Source of the DNA: Eisenbergiella porci
GTDB lineage: Bacteria; Bacillota; Clostridia; Lachnospirales; Lachnospiraceae
Reading direction: 5' to 3'
Assembly (NCBI RefSeq): GCF_009696275.1
Contig: NZ_VUMI01000013.1
Span: 1-64,000, forward strand
Length of the DNA: 64,000 bases
This document shows positions 42,523 to 50,614 of the stretch, one piece after another; position 1 is the first letter of the stretch, and each line of letters starts with the position of its first letter. The position numbers and the translations under genes are program-made. The notes beneath the pieces are model-generated. The model was not told where the DNA came from. It ran no database searches and saw only the letters and a program-made list of their open reading frames with translations.

Positions 42523-44301
42523 TCAATTCTCCTTTTCCCTGATTTCCATCATACGCACTAACGCCGCAGTACAGTCCGCACGGTTCACTGCCGCATTTCT
42601 TTCATAACCATCCCATAACAGTCCCAGCCGTTTCGCCTCCTGCTCACAGGTCTGCATATCCAACCCCCTTTTTCCTTCCGGCTGCAGGCTTCTTACCATG
42701 AATTCCGCCAGCTCTCCGCAGGTCAGTCCATCATCCGGCCGGAACCGGTCCTCCGGTGTCGTCGTTTCATCCACCAGTCCTGCATCCAGCGCCGTCTGCA
42801 CATTTTGTGCATCAAATTCATACCTGTAGATATCACAGAATCTTCCCTGATATCCCCGCTTTACCGGCATGGGCGCGGCCTTGAAAAACAAATACAGAAA
42901 CTGTCCCCTGGGAATCTCATCAAAAGGATGGAAAAACAGGATGCAGGGATCCAGCAGCCCCTTTACCATCGCCTTTTTCAGTATGCCCTCCTGGGGAATC
43001 CCCTTACAGTCCGCATAAGGCAGCTTGGGCAAATCCGTGGGAAGAATGGGCCTTTCCTCCTTTTGGGCGCTGGACACCGTATCCGCAGGACGCAGCAATA
43101 CGTCCGGCTTCCAGGGTTTACCGGCAAAATCATTTCTCATGCCGCACAGCGGTTCCGCATGCAACCTCACAATTTCCTCTGCAATAAATCCGGCCGTAAG
43201 CAAAGCGCCGTAATCATTGGTATGGGTTGTATCCATAAAATAATCAGGAGTGATCTCCGGCCCCATATCGCACAGAGTCCGGAAGCTGCAGGCATGCAGA
43301 TCGATTACCGGCACATGCAGCTCTCTCCCTACTCTGAGGCAGCTTAGCGCATAATCCTCCAGCAAATCAAAATACCCATCCTCATTTTTTCCCGGAATCC
43401 TGGAAAGAGAGGTCACGATCATGGGGTACGCTCCCTTTTCCCTGATTTGGCGGACGTATCTGCGTAAATTCGCTGCATACTGGTCAAATGCCTTCAAATA
43501 CCGTCTCTTCTGATCGTTATGGCCGAATTCCATCAGAAAAATATCTCCGGGCCTGATATTTTTACATACAATATCCCAGTGCCCGTCATCCCGGAAGCAA
43601 TTGGTTGTCAACCCGCCATGCGCCTGATTGCTGAAAGCCACGCCGTCAAAATACTGAGGCAGATTCTGTCCCCAGCTGCCCCCGTTGATAATCGGATTAT
43701 AGGGATACAGCCCATCATAATCCGCAACCAGGGAATCTCCCGCGATAAACACGGTGGGAGCCTGGGCATCCTCTATTTTCAGCCCGCTGATCCTGGCGCT
43801 GCTTTTCCCTGCGCCCAGCACCGTCACATATACCGAGTTGTCCTCCTTTGCCCCTTCTCCCACCACCGGGATATATTCACAAACCCGGACATAAAACCGG
43901 CAGGAAAACACCTCTCCCGGCCGGATAACAATATCCCTTTTTATCAGGTTCCTCCTGCCCGTATACAGCATCAGCCCCTGCGCGCCTTCTCTGCCGCCCC
44001 TGATGGTCACCGTCACCGCATAGCTTCCGTTCCCCGGCACCGCCGCCCGGAACCGCAAAGGAAATCCCGCCTTCACTTCCACGCCGTCCGCACCATCCTG
44101 CCACAGCCCGGTTTCTTCTCCGTCCCCAGGGCAATACGTCTCCCGCGGATTCCATCCGCCCGTCCCGGTAAACCTGTCCGCCGCCCTCTCCTGAGCTTCC
44201 AATCCCAGGAATCCGTATCCCTTACTCTCATCATAATAATCCCCGGCAGACAGCCTGACGCCTTCTCCGCCCTCTGCAAAAGAAAATTCCCTGCTAAACA
44301 T
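42523..44301 (-). CDS. Rhamnogalacturonan-acetylesterase-like SGNH hydrolase with SLH-like tail
   Basis: 592 residues, no signal peptide. A beta-sandwich N-terminal region (about 1-180) precedes the SGNH esterase (about 180-400): FIAGDSLVADYDG (catalytic Ser), NGGSWGQNL (Gly), MEFGHNDQKR (Asn) and MDTTHTNDYGA (Asp and His). The C-terminal about 170 residues contain two segments resembling S-layer-homology repeats (FDEIPRGQFLYLFFKAA and RFRPDDGLTCGELAEFMVRSL). It probably deacetylates pectin oligosaccharides. It is the first gene of the leftward pectin operon, divergent from the AraC regulator. Confidence 0.85.
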   Translation of the reverse strand: MFSREFSFAEGGEGVRLSAGDYYDESKGYGFLGLEAQERAADRFTGTGGWNPRETYCPGDGEETGLWQDGADGVEVKAGFPLRFRAAVPGNGSYAVTVTIRGGREGAQGLMLYTGRRNLIKRDIVIRPGEVFSCRFYVRVCEYIPVVGEGAKEDNSVYVTVLGAGKSSARISGLKIEDAQAPTVFIAGDSLVADYDGLYPYNPIINGGSWGQNLPQYFDGVAFSNQAHGGLTTNCFRDDGHWDIVCKNIRPGDIFLMEFGHNDQKRRYLKAFDQYAANLRRYVRQIREKGAYPMIVTSLSRIPGKNEDGYFDLLEDYALSCLRVGRELHVPVIDLHACSFRTLCDMGPEITPDYFMDTTHTNDYGALLTAGFIAEEIVRLHAEPLCGMRNDFAGKPWKPDVLLRPADTVSSAQKEERPILPTDLPKLPYADCKGIPQEGILKKAMVKGLLDPCILFFHPFDEIPRGQFLYLFFKAAPMPVKRGYQGRFCDIYRYEFDAQNVQTALDAGLVDETTTPEDRFRPDDGLTCGELAEFMVRSLQPEGKRGLDMQTCEQEAKRLGLLWDGYERNAAVNRADCTAALVRMMEIREKEN

Positions 44302-44436
44302 GAAAAAACCTCCGTTTTTTCTATTCCCAGTCCTGTTTTCCTAAAAGACCCGTTTTCTGCAACAGCCCAGAGCACTGGACCGCCGCCATTTTCTTTATTA
44401 TCATAAGTCAATTAATCTTATTTTTCTTTTGTTATA

Positions 44437-44485
44437 TTGCTTATTATGGGAATTTTATTTATAATATTTTAGAAATATTGACCAA
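44437..44485. promoter_or_regulatory. Overlapping divergent promoters
   Basis: Plus: -35 TTGCTT (44437-44442), 17-base spacer, -10 TATAAT (44460-44465) for the AraC gene. Minus: -35 TTGGTC (44480-44485), 16-base spacer, -10 TATAAA (44458-44463) for the pectin operon. The two -10 boxes overlap, so the promoters probably compete. Confidence 0.65.
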
Positions 44486-44584
44486 ATGACGCCATAGCAA
44501 AATTCCGGATGGATTCTGACGAATCAAAACTGTACCATCCATCCGCATGCAGGTCCCGCTGCCATGCGCCACAAAGGAGCCCCC

Positions 44585-45406
44585 ATGAACAACAACCTCT
44601 ATACCCCGGAAAAAATGATCCAGATAGAATACACAAAACACACCCAGGACTATGACATGGGCCGATTTCACTACCATAACGCCTACGAACTGCTCCTTTT
44701 GCAGGAAGGGGAATACACACTGATCACCCTGGATAACGCCTGCACCCTGAAAAAACATGATGTTTCTCTCATCACGCCCTACTGCATGCACAAATCCCTC
44801 GGCCGGGCAGGCAATGAAAGAACACTCATGTATTTTGACGAACGCTATCTGAACCGGTATTTCACGGAAAAAAGCCGTTCCCTTCTCCTGACATGCTTCC
44901 AGACAGGTCACCTCAGCCTTCCCCAGGAGCATTACGAGGAGACCATACAGCTCCTGTTCCAAATCCGTAGCTTTTCGGCAAAAAAGGATTTTGACAGCAC
45001 CTACCCAGCCTTCGTCAGAATCCTTTCCCTGCTTACCCAAACCTACCGCCAGGCCGCAGGAGCAGAAGAAGAAACGCAAAAAGCCAGCGCGCCCCTCATT
45101 GCCGAGCTTATCACCTATATCAATCAAAATTACAGCACCATCCGATCCCTGGATGACATCGCGGATCATTTTTACATCACAAAATACCATCTCTGCCGCC
45201 TGTTCCGCGCCGCCACCAAGAGCACCGTTATGGACCATCTAAATGGCATCCGCATCCTCCAGGCCTGCAGCCTTCTGGAAAATACAAATAAAAGCATTAC
45301 GGAAATCAGCTATGCCTGCGGCTTCCATTCCTCCGCTTATTTTTCCGACATATTCAAAAAGGCCCTGGGCATGTCGCCCAGAGCCTATCGTAAACTGAAA
45401 TCATAA
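44585..45406 (+). CDS. AraC-family transcriptional regulator
   Basis: 273 residues from the ATG at 44585 (AAAGGAG upstream). An N-terminal cupin-like sensing domain (FHYHNAYELLLLQEGEYTLITLDN) and two C-terminal helix-turn-helices (SLDDIADHFYITKYHLCRLFRAATKST; SITEISYACGFHSSAYFSDIFKKALGMSPRAYRK). It diverges from the GH28/GH2/acetylesterase operon and probably activates it in response to a pectin-derived sugar. Confidence 0.92.
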   Translation: MNNNLYTPEKMIQIEYTKHTQDYDMGRFHYHNAYELLLLQEGEYTLITLDNACTLKKHDVSLITPYCMHKSLGRAGNERTLMYFDERYLNRYFTEKSRSLLLTCFQTGHLSLPQEHYEETIQLLFQIRSFSAKKDFDSTYPAFVRILSLLTQTYRQAAGAEEETQKASAPLIAELITYINQNYSTIRSLDDIADHFYITKYHLCRLFRAATKSTVMDHLNGIRILQACSLLENTNKSITEISYACGFHSSAYFSDIFKKALGMSPRAYRKLKS

Positions 45407-45432
45407 TACTTATAAACAGTCCAGGCCGGCGG

Positions 45433-45542
45433 GAATATAGGTGCAAAAGCGGGCGTTAAGCTTGCTTATAAAACCGTTTTTGCACCTATATTCGCATCGG
45501 ATGAACATCCGATGCTTCTTGAATGGCAAAGCCATTCAAGAA
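45433..45542. repeat. Three contiguous perfect hairpins
   Basis: Hairpin 1: GAATATAGGTGCAAAA (45433-45448) with its complement (45478-45493), 29-base loop. Hairpin 2: GCATCGGAT/ATCCGATGC (45494-45515). Hairpin 3: TTCTTGAATGGC/GCCATTCAAGAA (45516-45542). No base separates the three, so the 110-base block forms a cloverleaf-like structure on either strand. It lies between the convergent araC and mgsA genes and has no T-run. Confidence 0.8.
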
Positions 45543-45616
45543 GATGTCCTGAATAATCATATTCCAGAATAACTATATATTTAAAGGATACAGCGGAAAT
45601 CTCCCATCCCGGCTTC

Positions 45617-46090
45617 CTACAACGTATTCGCCCGGTGTTCAATGTTCCTCCGGAAATTTACCACCTGGTGATCATATTCCTGATCCATCAACGAACTGGT
45701 AATCATGAAATCCGCCGTCGCCCTGTTATTGGCAATAGGAATATCATATACCTGCGCGATTCTCAAAAGAGCCTTCACATCCGGATCATGGGGCTGCGCC
45801 GTAAGAGGATCGGAAAAGAATATCACAAAATCAATCCGTCCCTCAACGATTCTCGCGCCAATCTGCTGATCCCCGCCCAACGGGCCGCTGTTGTATCCTT
45901 TCACAGGAAGCCCGGTCTTATCGGTAATCATCCTGGCCGTCGTCCCTGTCCCGCACAGGAAATGGTTCTTCAGCACATCCTTATGCTCCTCACACCAGGA
46001 AATAAGCTCCGGCTTCTTGCTGTCATGGGCAATCAGGGCAATGTTCTTCTGTTTCCCAATAGTCAGTGTAAGAAATTCTTCATTCATCAT
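45617..46090 (-). CDS. mgsA: Methylglyoxal synthase
   Basis: 157 residues. Family motifs: IALIAHDSKKPELISW, the phosphate-binding LCGTGTTARMI, YNSGPLGGDQQIGARI with the catalytic Asp region, FFSDPLTAQPHDPDVKALLR. It converts dihydroxyacetone phosphate to methylglyoxal, a bypass of lower glycolysis. I chose the ATG at 46090 (GGAGG 8 bases upstream) rather than the longer Arg-rich frame start at 46132. It overlaps the tadA end by 11 bp. Confidence 0.95.
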   Translation of the reverse strand: MMNEEFLTLTIGKQKNIALIAHDSKKPELISWCEEHKDVLKNHFLCGTGTTARMITDKTGLPVKGYNSGPLGGDQQIGARIVEGRIDFVIFFSDPLTAQPHDPDVKALLRIAQVYDIPIANNRATADFMITSSLMDQEYDHQVVNFRRNIEHRANTL

Positions 46091-46616
46091 AAACGTTTCC
46101 TCCATGTTCCTTATTCTCCTCCTGCGCCGCAAGCAGCTTACGCGCTTTACGCTCCTCCTTCACACGGACCCGGAGCTCTTTAAAAAACTGCGTCAGCATA
46201 TCACTGCATTGCTGCTCCAGCACCCCTCTGGTGACCTTTACCTGATGGTTAAACGAATCATTTTCCAGAATATTCAATATAGATCCGGCGCAGCCCGCCT
46301 TGGGGTTCATACAGCCGATCACGACCTCCGGAATCCGGGCCTGTACGATAGCGCCTGAGCACATCTGACACGGCTCCAGTGTCACATACAAGGTACAGTC
46401 CTCCAGCCTCCAGTCCCCGATTTTCCTGCTGGCCTTGTTAATGGCGGTTATTTCCGCATGCGCAAGTGTATTTTTGTCAGTATTGCGGCGATTGTAGCCT
46501 CTTCCTATTATTTTTCCTTCATGGACAATAACGCAGCCGATGGGGACTTCTCCTAAGGCATAAGCCTTTTTTGCCTGTGTCATTGCCGCCTTCATATATT
46601 TTTCCTGCTCGGTCAT
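46080..46616 (-). CDS. tadA: tRNA-specific adenosine-34 deaminase
   Basis: 178 residues. The cytidine-deaminase fold has the zinc and proton-shuttle motif LAHAEITAI and the second zinc motif LEPCQMCSGAIVQARI. It converts wobble adenosine-34 of tRNA-Arg to inosine. The C-terminal extension (VRVKEERKARKLLAAQEENKEHGG) is basic and slightly longer than in Escherichia coli. Overlaps mgsA, with which it is probably cotranscribed. Confidence 0.94.
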   Translation of the reverse strand: MTEQEKYMKAAMTQAKKAYALGEVPIGCVIVHEGKIIGRGYNRRNTDKNTLAHAEITAINKASRKIGDWRLEDCTLYVTLEPCQMCSGAIVQARIPEVVIGCMNPKAGCAGSILNILENDSFNHQVKVTRGVLEQQCSDMLTQFFKELRVRVKEERKARKLLAAQEENKEHGGNVYDE

Positions 46617-46632
46617 AGAATGGAAGTCCTTT

Positions 46633-46764
46633 CGTAACTATTCAACCATGTCAGCACACTTGCTGTACTGACCGTAAGAAAATGATTCAGGAGTGCCAAA
46701 ATCCATCGCCGAAGGCGATTTAGGATGGATTTTGACAATAACTGTGAAGGGACGAACAGTTATG
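46633..46764. repeat. Palindromic intergenic element
   Basis: Imperfect terminal inverted repeats CGTAACTATTC (46633-46643) and GAACAGTTATG (46754-46764). Inside, CAAAATCCATC (46697-46707) pairs with GATGGATTTTG (46724-46734), enclosing an ATCGCC/GGCGAT hairpin. It also has an ATAACTG/CAGTTAT hairpin at the right end. It lies between tadA and the divergent radical SAM gene; it looks like a small non-coding repeat element. Confidence 0.55.
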
Positions 46765-46774
46765 TCCTTTCTTC

Positions 46775-46803
46775 TTGTATGGCGCCTCCGGGAGGTCTAT
46801 AAT
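46775..46803 (+). promoter_or_regulatory. Promoter of the radical SAM activase gene
   Basis: -35 TTGTAT (46775-46780), 17-base spacer with CCTCCGGGAGG palindrome, -10 TATAAT (46798-46803). Confidence 0.7.
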
Positions 46804-46861
46804 AAAAGTGACTAAGACCCAAAACGACTTGCAGATAAATCATAGCAGGAAAGAGGAAAAA

Positions 46862-47557
46862 ATGCAAATTAACGGATTCAATAAAACTACCCTTTTAGAC
46901 TATCCCGGCCACGTAGCCTGTACTGTTTTCACCGGAGGCTGCAACTTCTGCTGCCCATTTTGCCAGAATGGTGATCTGGTCCTGCATGCGGGACAGCTGC
47001 CGCAGATTCCTGAAGAAGAAATTTTCCAGGTGCTCAGAAAGCGGCAGGGAATACTTACCGGAATCTGTGTAACCGGAGGCGAGCCCACGCTTCAGCCCGA
47101 TCTGGACATCTTTCTTTCCCGTGTAAAGGAACTGGGCTATCTGGTAAAGCTGGACTCCAACGGCTACCGCCCCGAGGTACTGGAATCACTGTGCAGCAGA
47201 AAGCTGGTGGATTATATTGCCATGGACATAAAATCCTCTCCTGAGAATTACACTAAAACCATCGGCCTGCCCGCGCTTGACATGGGCCGAATCCGGGCAT
47301 CCGTGGATTTTATCCGCTCCTGTGGGCTTCCTTACGAATTCCGCACCACAGTAGTAAAGGAACTGCATTCCGCCCGGGATTTTATTTCCATCGGTGAATG
47401 GCTGAAGGGATGTGAAGCATATTTTCTCCAGTCCTATGCAGAAAGCGACGGTGTCATCTGCAAACAATTCTCCGCCTATGAAAAACCTGAGCTGGAAGAA
47501 TTTATCCGGATTCTCAAGCCTTACATAGACAATGTAAATCTCCGGGGGGTAGATTGA
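46862..47557 (+). CDS. Radical SAM anaerobic ribonucleotide reductase activating protein-like (NrdG type)
   Basis: 231 residues from the ATG at 46862 (GAAAGAGG upstream). Radical SAM motif TGGCNFCCPFCQN (CxxxCxxC), GICVTGGEPTLQ, KLDSNGYRPEVL and AMDIKSSPENY match the family annotated as anaerobic ribonucleoside-triphosphate reductase activating protein. It would generate a glycyl radical on its partner using SAM and a 4Fe-4S cluster. No nrdD lies in the window, so the partner is elsewhere or different. Confidence 0.88.
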   Translation: MQINGFNKTTLLDYPGHVACTVFTGGCNFCCPFCQNGDLVLHAGQLPQIPEEEIFQVLRKRQGILTGICVTGGEPTLQPDLDIFLSRVKELGYLVKLDSNGYRPEVLESLCSRKLVDYIAMDIKSSPENYTKTIGLPALDMGRIRASVDFIRSCGLPYEFRTTVVKELHSARDFISIGEWLKGCEAYFLQSYAESDGVICKQFSAYEKPELEEFIRILKPYIDNVNLRGVD

Positions 47558-47571
47558 GCACCCCCGGAGAT

Positions 47572-48981
47572 TCAGATACGTACACTCTTCATATAATAGC
47601 CGAAGCTGCCCGGCTCCGCAGGCGTCTGTTTGCCTTCAAAGGCTTCAAATCCAAACATCTCCGCCGCCATCTTTTCCCTGTCATAATAGACTCCCGGCAC
47701 TCCGAGATAAAATTTCTCCACTCCTCCCACATTAAATTTTCCCAAAATAATATGCCTGTAATTATAATAGCCATGAAGCAGAAAGCTATTGCGCACCATC
47801 TTCTGGTACTCACTGCCCAGAATCACAAAGTCCCTCGGCGTAATGGACAGATACTGCCTTTCATCCGCAAAAGGGTGGACCGTGGGATACATATGACGCA
47901 GCTGCTCCCATTTATCCTCAAAAAATTCCTCCTGCATCAGGTCATCCCCACTTTCTTTTGCAATACGTTTTCCCTTTACTGCCCCACTTTCTTTAGGGAC
48001 GCCGCCTCCTGATACTCCGCCTTCGCTGCGGGACATTCCTTCTTTGCCGGGCATCCCTTCCTTGCTGGTCATCCCTTCTTTGCCGGATATCCCTCCCTTG
48101 CCGGGCATCCCTTCTTTTTGAATTCCACCTTCCCTGAGGTCTCCACCTTCTGCTGTCGTCGCCGCTTTTTTTGATTCCGGTTCCCGTTTTTTTTCCTGTG
48201 GTGTAAACCTTTTGTGCATGCACCGCCTGCACAGCTTTTCCGCGGAAATGGAACCGTTCTCCATTACGGAATCCACAGCATCCCTATTAATCTGGAACCC
48301 GCTCCGTTCCTCCGCTGATTCAGTATTCTTTTGTTTCTCCGTTAAAGGATTCTGGTACTGCAAAATCTCCGGCTGGTCTGCCGGATGTAAAGCCGCTTTC
48401 TGCATCTCAGTGAAGCTTAACCCCTGCGTTCGCGGCTCAGCCTGGTACGTAACTGCTTCCGGCATTTCAGAAAAGCTTATCCCGCGCGTTCGCTGCTCTG
48501 CCTGGGGCAGGTCAATTTCCGGCATCACATTGGGCGCCTCCTCCTGCAGCCTTTCATATTGCGCCATACCTGCCAGCGGGGGAGCATATTTCCTTCTCTT
48601 CTCCTCCGCCACTGAAATATCCGCTGCCTTCAGGCACTCTTCTCTGCCCTTCCATCTGCCAATCACTTCCCTGCCCGGAGAAAGGCGTATTGTTATTCCG
48701 CAGATCTCTCCGAATTCCCGTCCGCCGCGGCTCACCCCGCCGGCTGTAAACTGTCTTTCATAAGATCCTGTCCCTCTTTTCAGCAGTACCTTATCAATCA
48801 AAGCACCCGTCTCGTCCCTCAAATCAAAAAAACCCGTGTCTGTCTCATACAGGCCCTTTATCTGCATGTTCCAGGTGATAGTATCTTCTGTCTCTTCTTT
48901 TCTCAGAAAACCCGCATTTTTTACCTTACTGCCTGCTTCCATATAGTCTATGTATATAATTTGCTTGTTATAATACAACAC
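47572..48981 (-). CDS. DUF6128-type protein with repetitive linker
   Basis: 469 residues from a GTG (AGGAGGG upstream). The N-terminal region (about 1-130; YIDYMEAGSKVKNAGFLRKEE, GFFDLRDETGALIDKVLLKRGTGSYERQF) and C-terminal domain (about 345-469; YPTVHPFADERQYLSITPRDFVILGSEYQKMVRNSFLLHGYYNYRHIILGKF) are conserved in Lachnospiraceae proteins of unknown function. Between them is a low-complexity linker with the 6-residue repeats KEGMPG/KEGMTS (DNA repeat 48034-48123). There is no signal peptide or membrane segment. The gene is convergent with the radical SAM gene, leaving 14 bases between stops. Confidence 0.75.
   Translation of the reverse strand: MLYYNKQIIYIDYMEAGSKVKNAGFLRKEETEDTITWNMQIKGLYETDTGFFDLRDETGALIDKVLLKRGTGSYERQFTAGGVSRGGREFGEICGITIRLSPGREVIGRWKGREECLKAADISVAEEKRRKYAPPLAGMAQYERLQEEAPNVMPEIDLPQAEQRTRGISFSEMPEAVTYQAEPRTQGLSFTEMQKAALHPADQPEILQYQNPLTEKQKNTESAEERSGFQINRDAVDSVMENGSISAEKLCRRCMHKRFTPQEKKREPESKKAATTAEGGDLREGGIQKEGMPGKGGISGKEGMTSKEGMPGKEGMSRSEGGVSGGGVPKESGAVKGKRIAKESGDDLMQEEFFEDKWEQLRHMYPTVHPFADERQYLSITPRDFVILGSEYQKMVRNSFLLHGYYNYRHIILGKFNVGGVEKFYLGVPGVYYDREKMAAEMFGFEAFEGKQTPAEPGSFGYYMKSVRI
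48034..48123. repeat. 18-bp tandem repeat inside a gene
   Basis: Five degenerate copies of CATCCCTTCTTTGCCGGG. Because 18 is divisible by 3, copy-number change would only lengthen or shorten the Gly/Lys/Glu/Met linker of the DUF6128 protein. Confidence 0.8.
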
Positions 48982-49085
48982 CTTGTCCCTCCTTTATAGT
49001 CTCTATTGTATTCGGAGGTTGACCGGGATATGACTGGAATCTGCTTTTACTGAAGGATTCTGGAAATTGCCCGAAAATACGGTGC

Positions 49086-49141
49086 AAAAAAACCGGGAAG
49101 GCATTTTTAGTATGCACTGGTGTGCACATGCTTTCCCGGTT
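49086..49141 (-). terminator. Rho-independent terminator of cdaR
   Basis: Minus strand AACCGGGAA and TTCCCGGTT (49133-49141 and 49091-49099) pair, and TTTTTT follows. The loop carries its own TGCAC/GTGCA hairpin. Confidence 0.85.
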
Positions 49142-49234
49142 CCATCTCATTTAATAACTGTCCTAAATCACAGCGGCATACAAAATTCCATTCAGAAGCC
49201 TGCGGTTCCCGCTGCCTTGGACATTACTGGCTCA

Positions 49235-50323
49235 TCAATAATCAATGCTCTCCAGATATTTCATATAGTTTACCACCATCAATGCAATCTTGAAGGTAAG
49301 CGCATCATCGAATACCCTGATATCCAGCCCTGTGCTCTTCTGGAGCTTTTCAATTCTGTAAACCAGTGTATTCCTGTGGATAAACAGCTGTCTGGAGGTT
49401 TCAGATACATTCAGGTTATTCTCAAAGAACTTGTTGATAGTGGTAAGAGTTTCCTCATCCATATCATAAGGTACATTGTCGCCAAAGATTTCTTCAATAA
49501 AAATCTTACACAGATTAACGGGCAGCTGATAGATCAGACGGCCGATACCCAGCTTCGCATAGGAGATTACACTCTTCTCCGCATAGAAGATCTTTCCTAC
49601 GTCCATAGCCATCGTGGCTTCCTTGTAGGACTTGGATACCTCTCTCAGCTCTCCCACAACCGTACCGTAAGCTACGCGCACGTTCATCATGGCTTCGCTG
49701 TTCATCATATCAACAATCATGTCTGCCGTCTTCTCGATGGTTTCCACGTCATCTTCTTTTTCCAGAGCTTTGATGAGAATAATATTTCTTTCATCCACCG
49801 CAGTGATATAATCACCATTCTGGCTTGAGAAAAGACTCTTCAGCATTTCCATCGCGCTGTTGTCTTTTTCAATTTTCGTCTCAATCAGATATACGATTCT
49901 GGGACATTCCACTTCAATATGAAGCTTCTGGGCACGATTGTAAATATCCACAAGAAGCAGGTTGTCCAAAAGCAGATTCTGGAAAAAGTTATTACGGTCA
50001 AAACGTTCTTTGTATGCTATGATAAGATTCTGAATAGAGCTTACGGCAATTTTGCCTACCATGTAAACGTCGTCACTGGGACCCTGGGCTACAAGAATAT
50101 AAGCCGGTTCCCCATCATCCAGGATTTTCAGAAGGTGCCGTCCACCTACTACCTGGCTGTCTGCCGGTGAAGAAGCGAAATTTTCAATAATATCCCTGGA
50201 AATATCAATCTCGTCTACCGTTGCTGCAACTTTCAGGCCTTCCACGTCGAACACGCCCAGGTCAACCTTGGTTATTGCACGTAATTCATCAATGCTGTTC
50301 TGTATTACTTGATTGGAAATCAT
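49235..50323 (-). CDS. CdaR/PucR-family transcriptional regulator
   Basis: 362 residues. An N-terminal sugar-diacid-sensor-like region (IQNSIDELRAITKVDLGVFDVEGLKVAA, 1-130), a GGDEF-like central fold and a C-terminal PucR helix-turn-helix (LNVSETSRQLFIHRNTLVYRIEKLQKSTGLDIR). CdaR-like proteins respond to sugar acids or polyols. In this group the gene commonly lies beside the MsmK/UgpC-type ATPase gene, as here, so it may regulate shared sugar uptake; that role is inference. Confidence 0.85.
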   Translation of the reverse strand: MISNQVIQNSIDELRAITKVDLGVFDVEGLKVAATVDEIDISRDIIENFASSPADSQVVGGRHLLKILDDGEPAYILVAQGPSDDVYMVGKIAVSSIQNLIIAYKERFDRNNFFQNLLLDNLLLVDIYNRAQKLHIEVECPRIVYLIETKIEKDNSAMEMLKSLFSSQNGDYITAVDERNIILIKALEKEDDVETIEKTADMIVDMMNSEAMMNVRVAYGTVVGELREVSKSYKEATMAMDVGKIFYAEKSVISYAKLGIGRLIYQLPVNLCKIFIEEIFGDNVPYDMDEETLTTINKFFENNLNVSETSRQLFIHRNTLVYRIEKLQKSTGLDIRVFDDALTFKIALMVVNYMKYLESIDY

Positions 50324-50354
50324 CTCTCTTCACGTCCTTTCCTTGATACCATTA

Positions 50355-50383
50355 ACTATATAGCAAAATTTAAAAATATGCAA
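50355..50383 (-). promoter_or_regulatory. Promoter of cdaR-like gene
   Basis: -35 TTGCAT (50378-50383), 17-base spacer, -10 TATAGT (50355-50360), 32 bases before the start codon. Confidence 0.7.
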
Positions 50384-50570
50384 GAAAAATGGCCATTCCT
50401 ACATCATATTTTAAGTAAAAACGTTGTAAACACCTTTATTAGCGCAACAACCCCTTTCTTTTAGGTTTGCCTGAAATAAAGTATAAAATCACAATACCGT
50501 TGATTTCAGGAAAAAAACCGGAGCACTGCCCCTGGCGGCGCCTTCTGCTCTCATTTTCTTCCAAAACATG

Positions 50571-50601
50571 AAAAAACGGGGCTATCAACTCGATAGCCCC
50601 G
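50571..50601 (-). terminator. Rho-independent terminator of ugpC/msmK
   Basis: Minus strand CGGGGCTATC/GATAGCCCCG, 10-bp stem, 5-base loop (50577-50601), followed by TTTTTT (50571-50576). Confidence 0.93.
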
Positions 50602-50614
50602 CCTGATTTTAATA

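Noticed and set aside
45617-46132. Longer methylglyoxal synthase start at 46132
   Set aside because: The extra residues are Arg-rich and lack a ribosome site, while the ATG at 46090 has GGAGG at good spacing and fits the family N-terminus.
46862-47557. Calling the radical SAM gene a definite nrdG
   Set aside because: No nrdD lies in the window and the family contains activases of other enzymes, so no gene symbol is given.
48034-48123. Tandem repeats considered as a CRISPR array
   Set aside because: The units are 18 bp with no spacers and lie in frame within a coding sequence.
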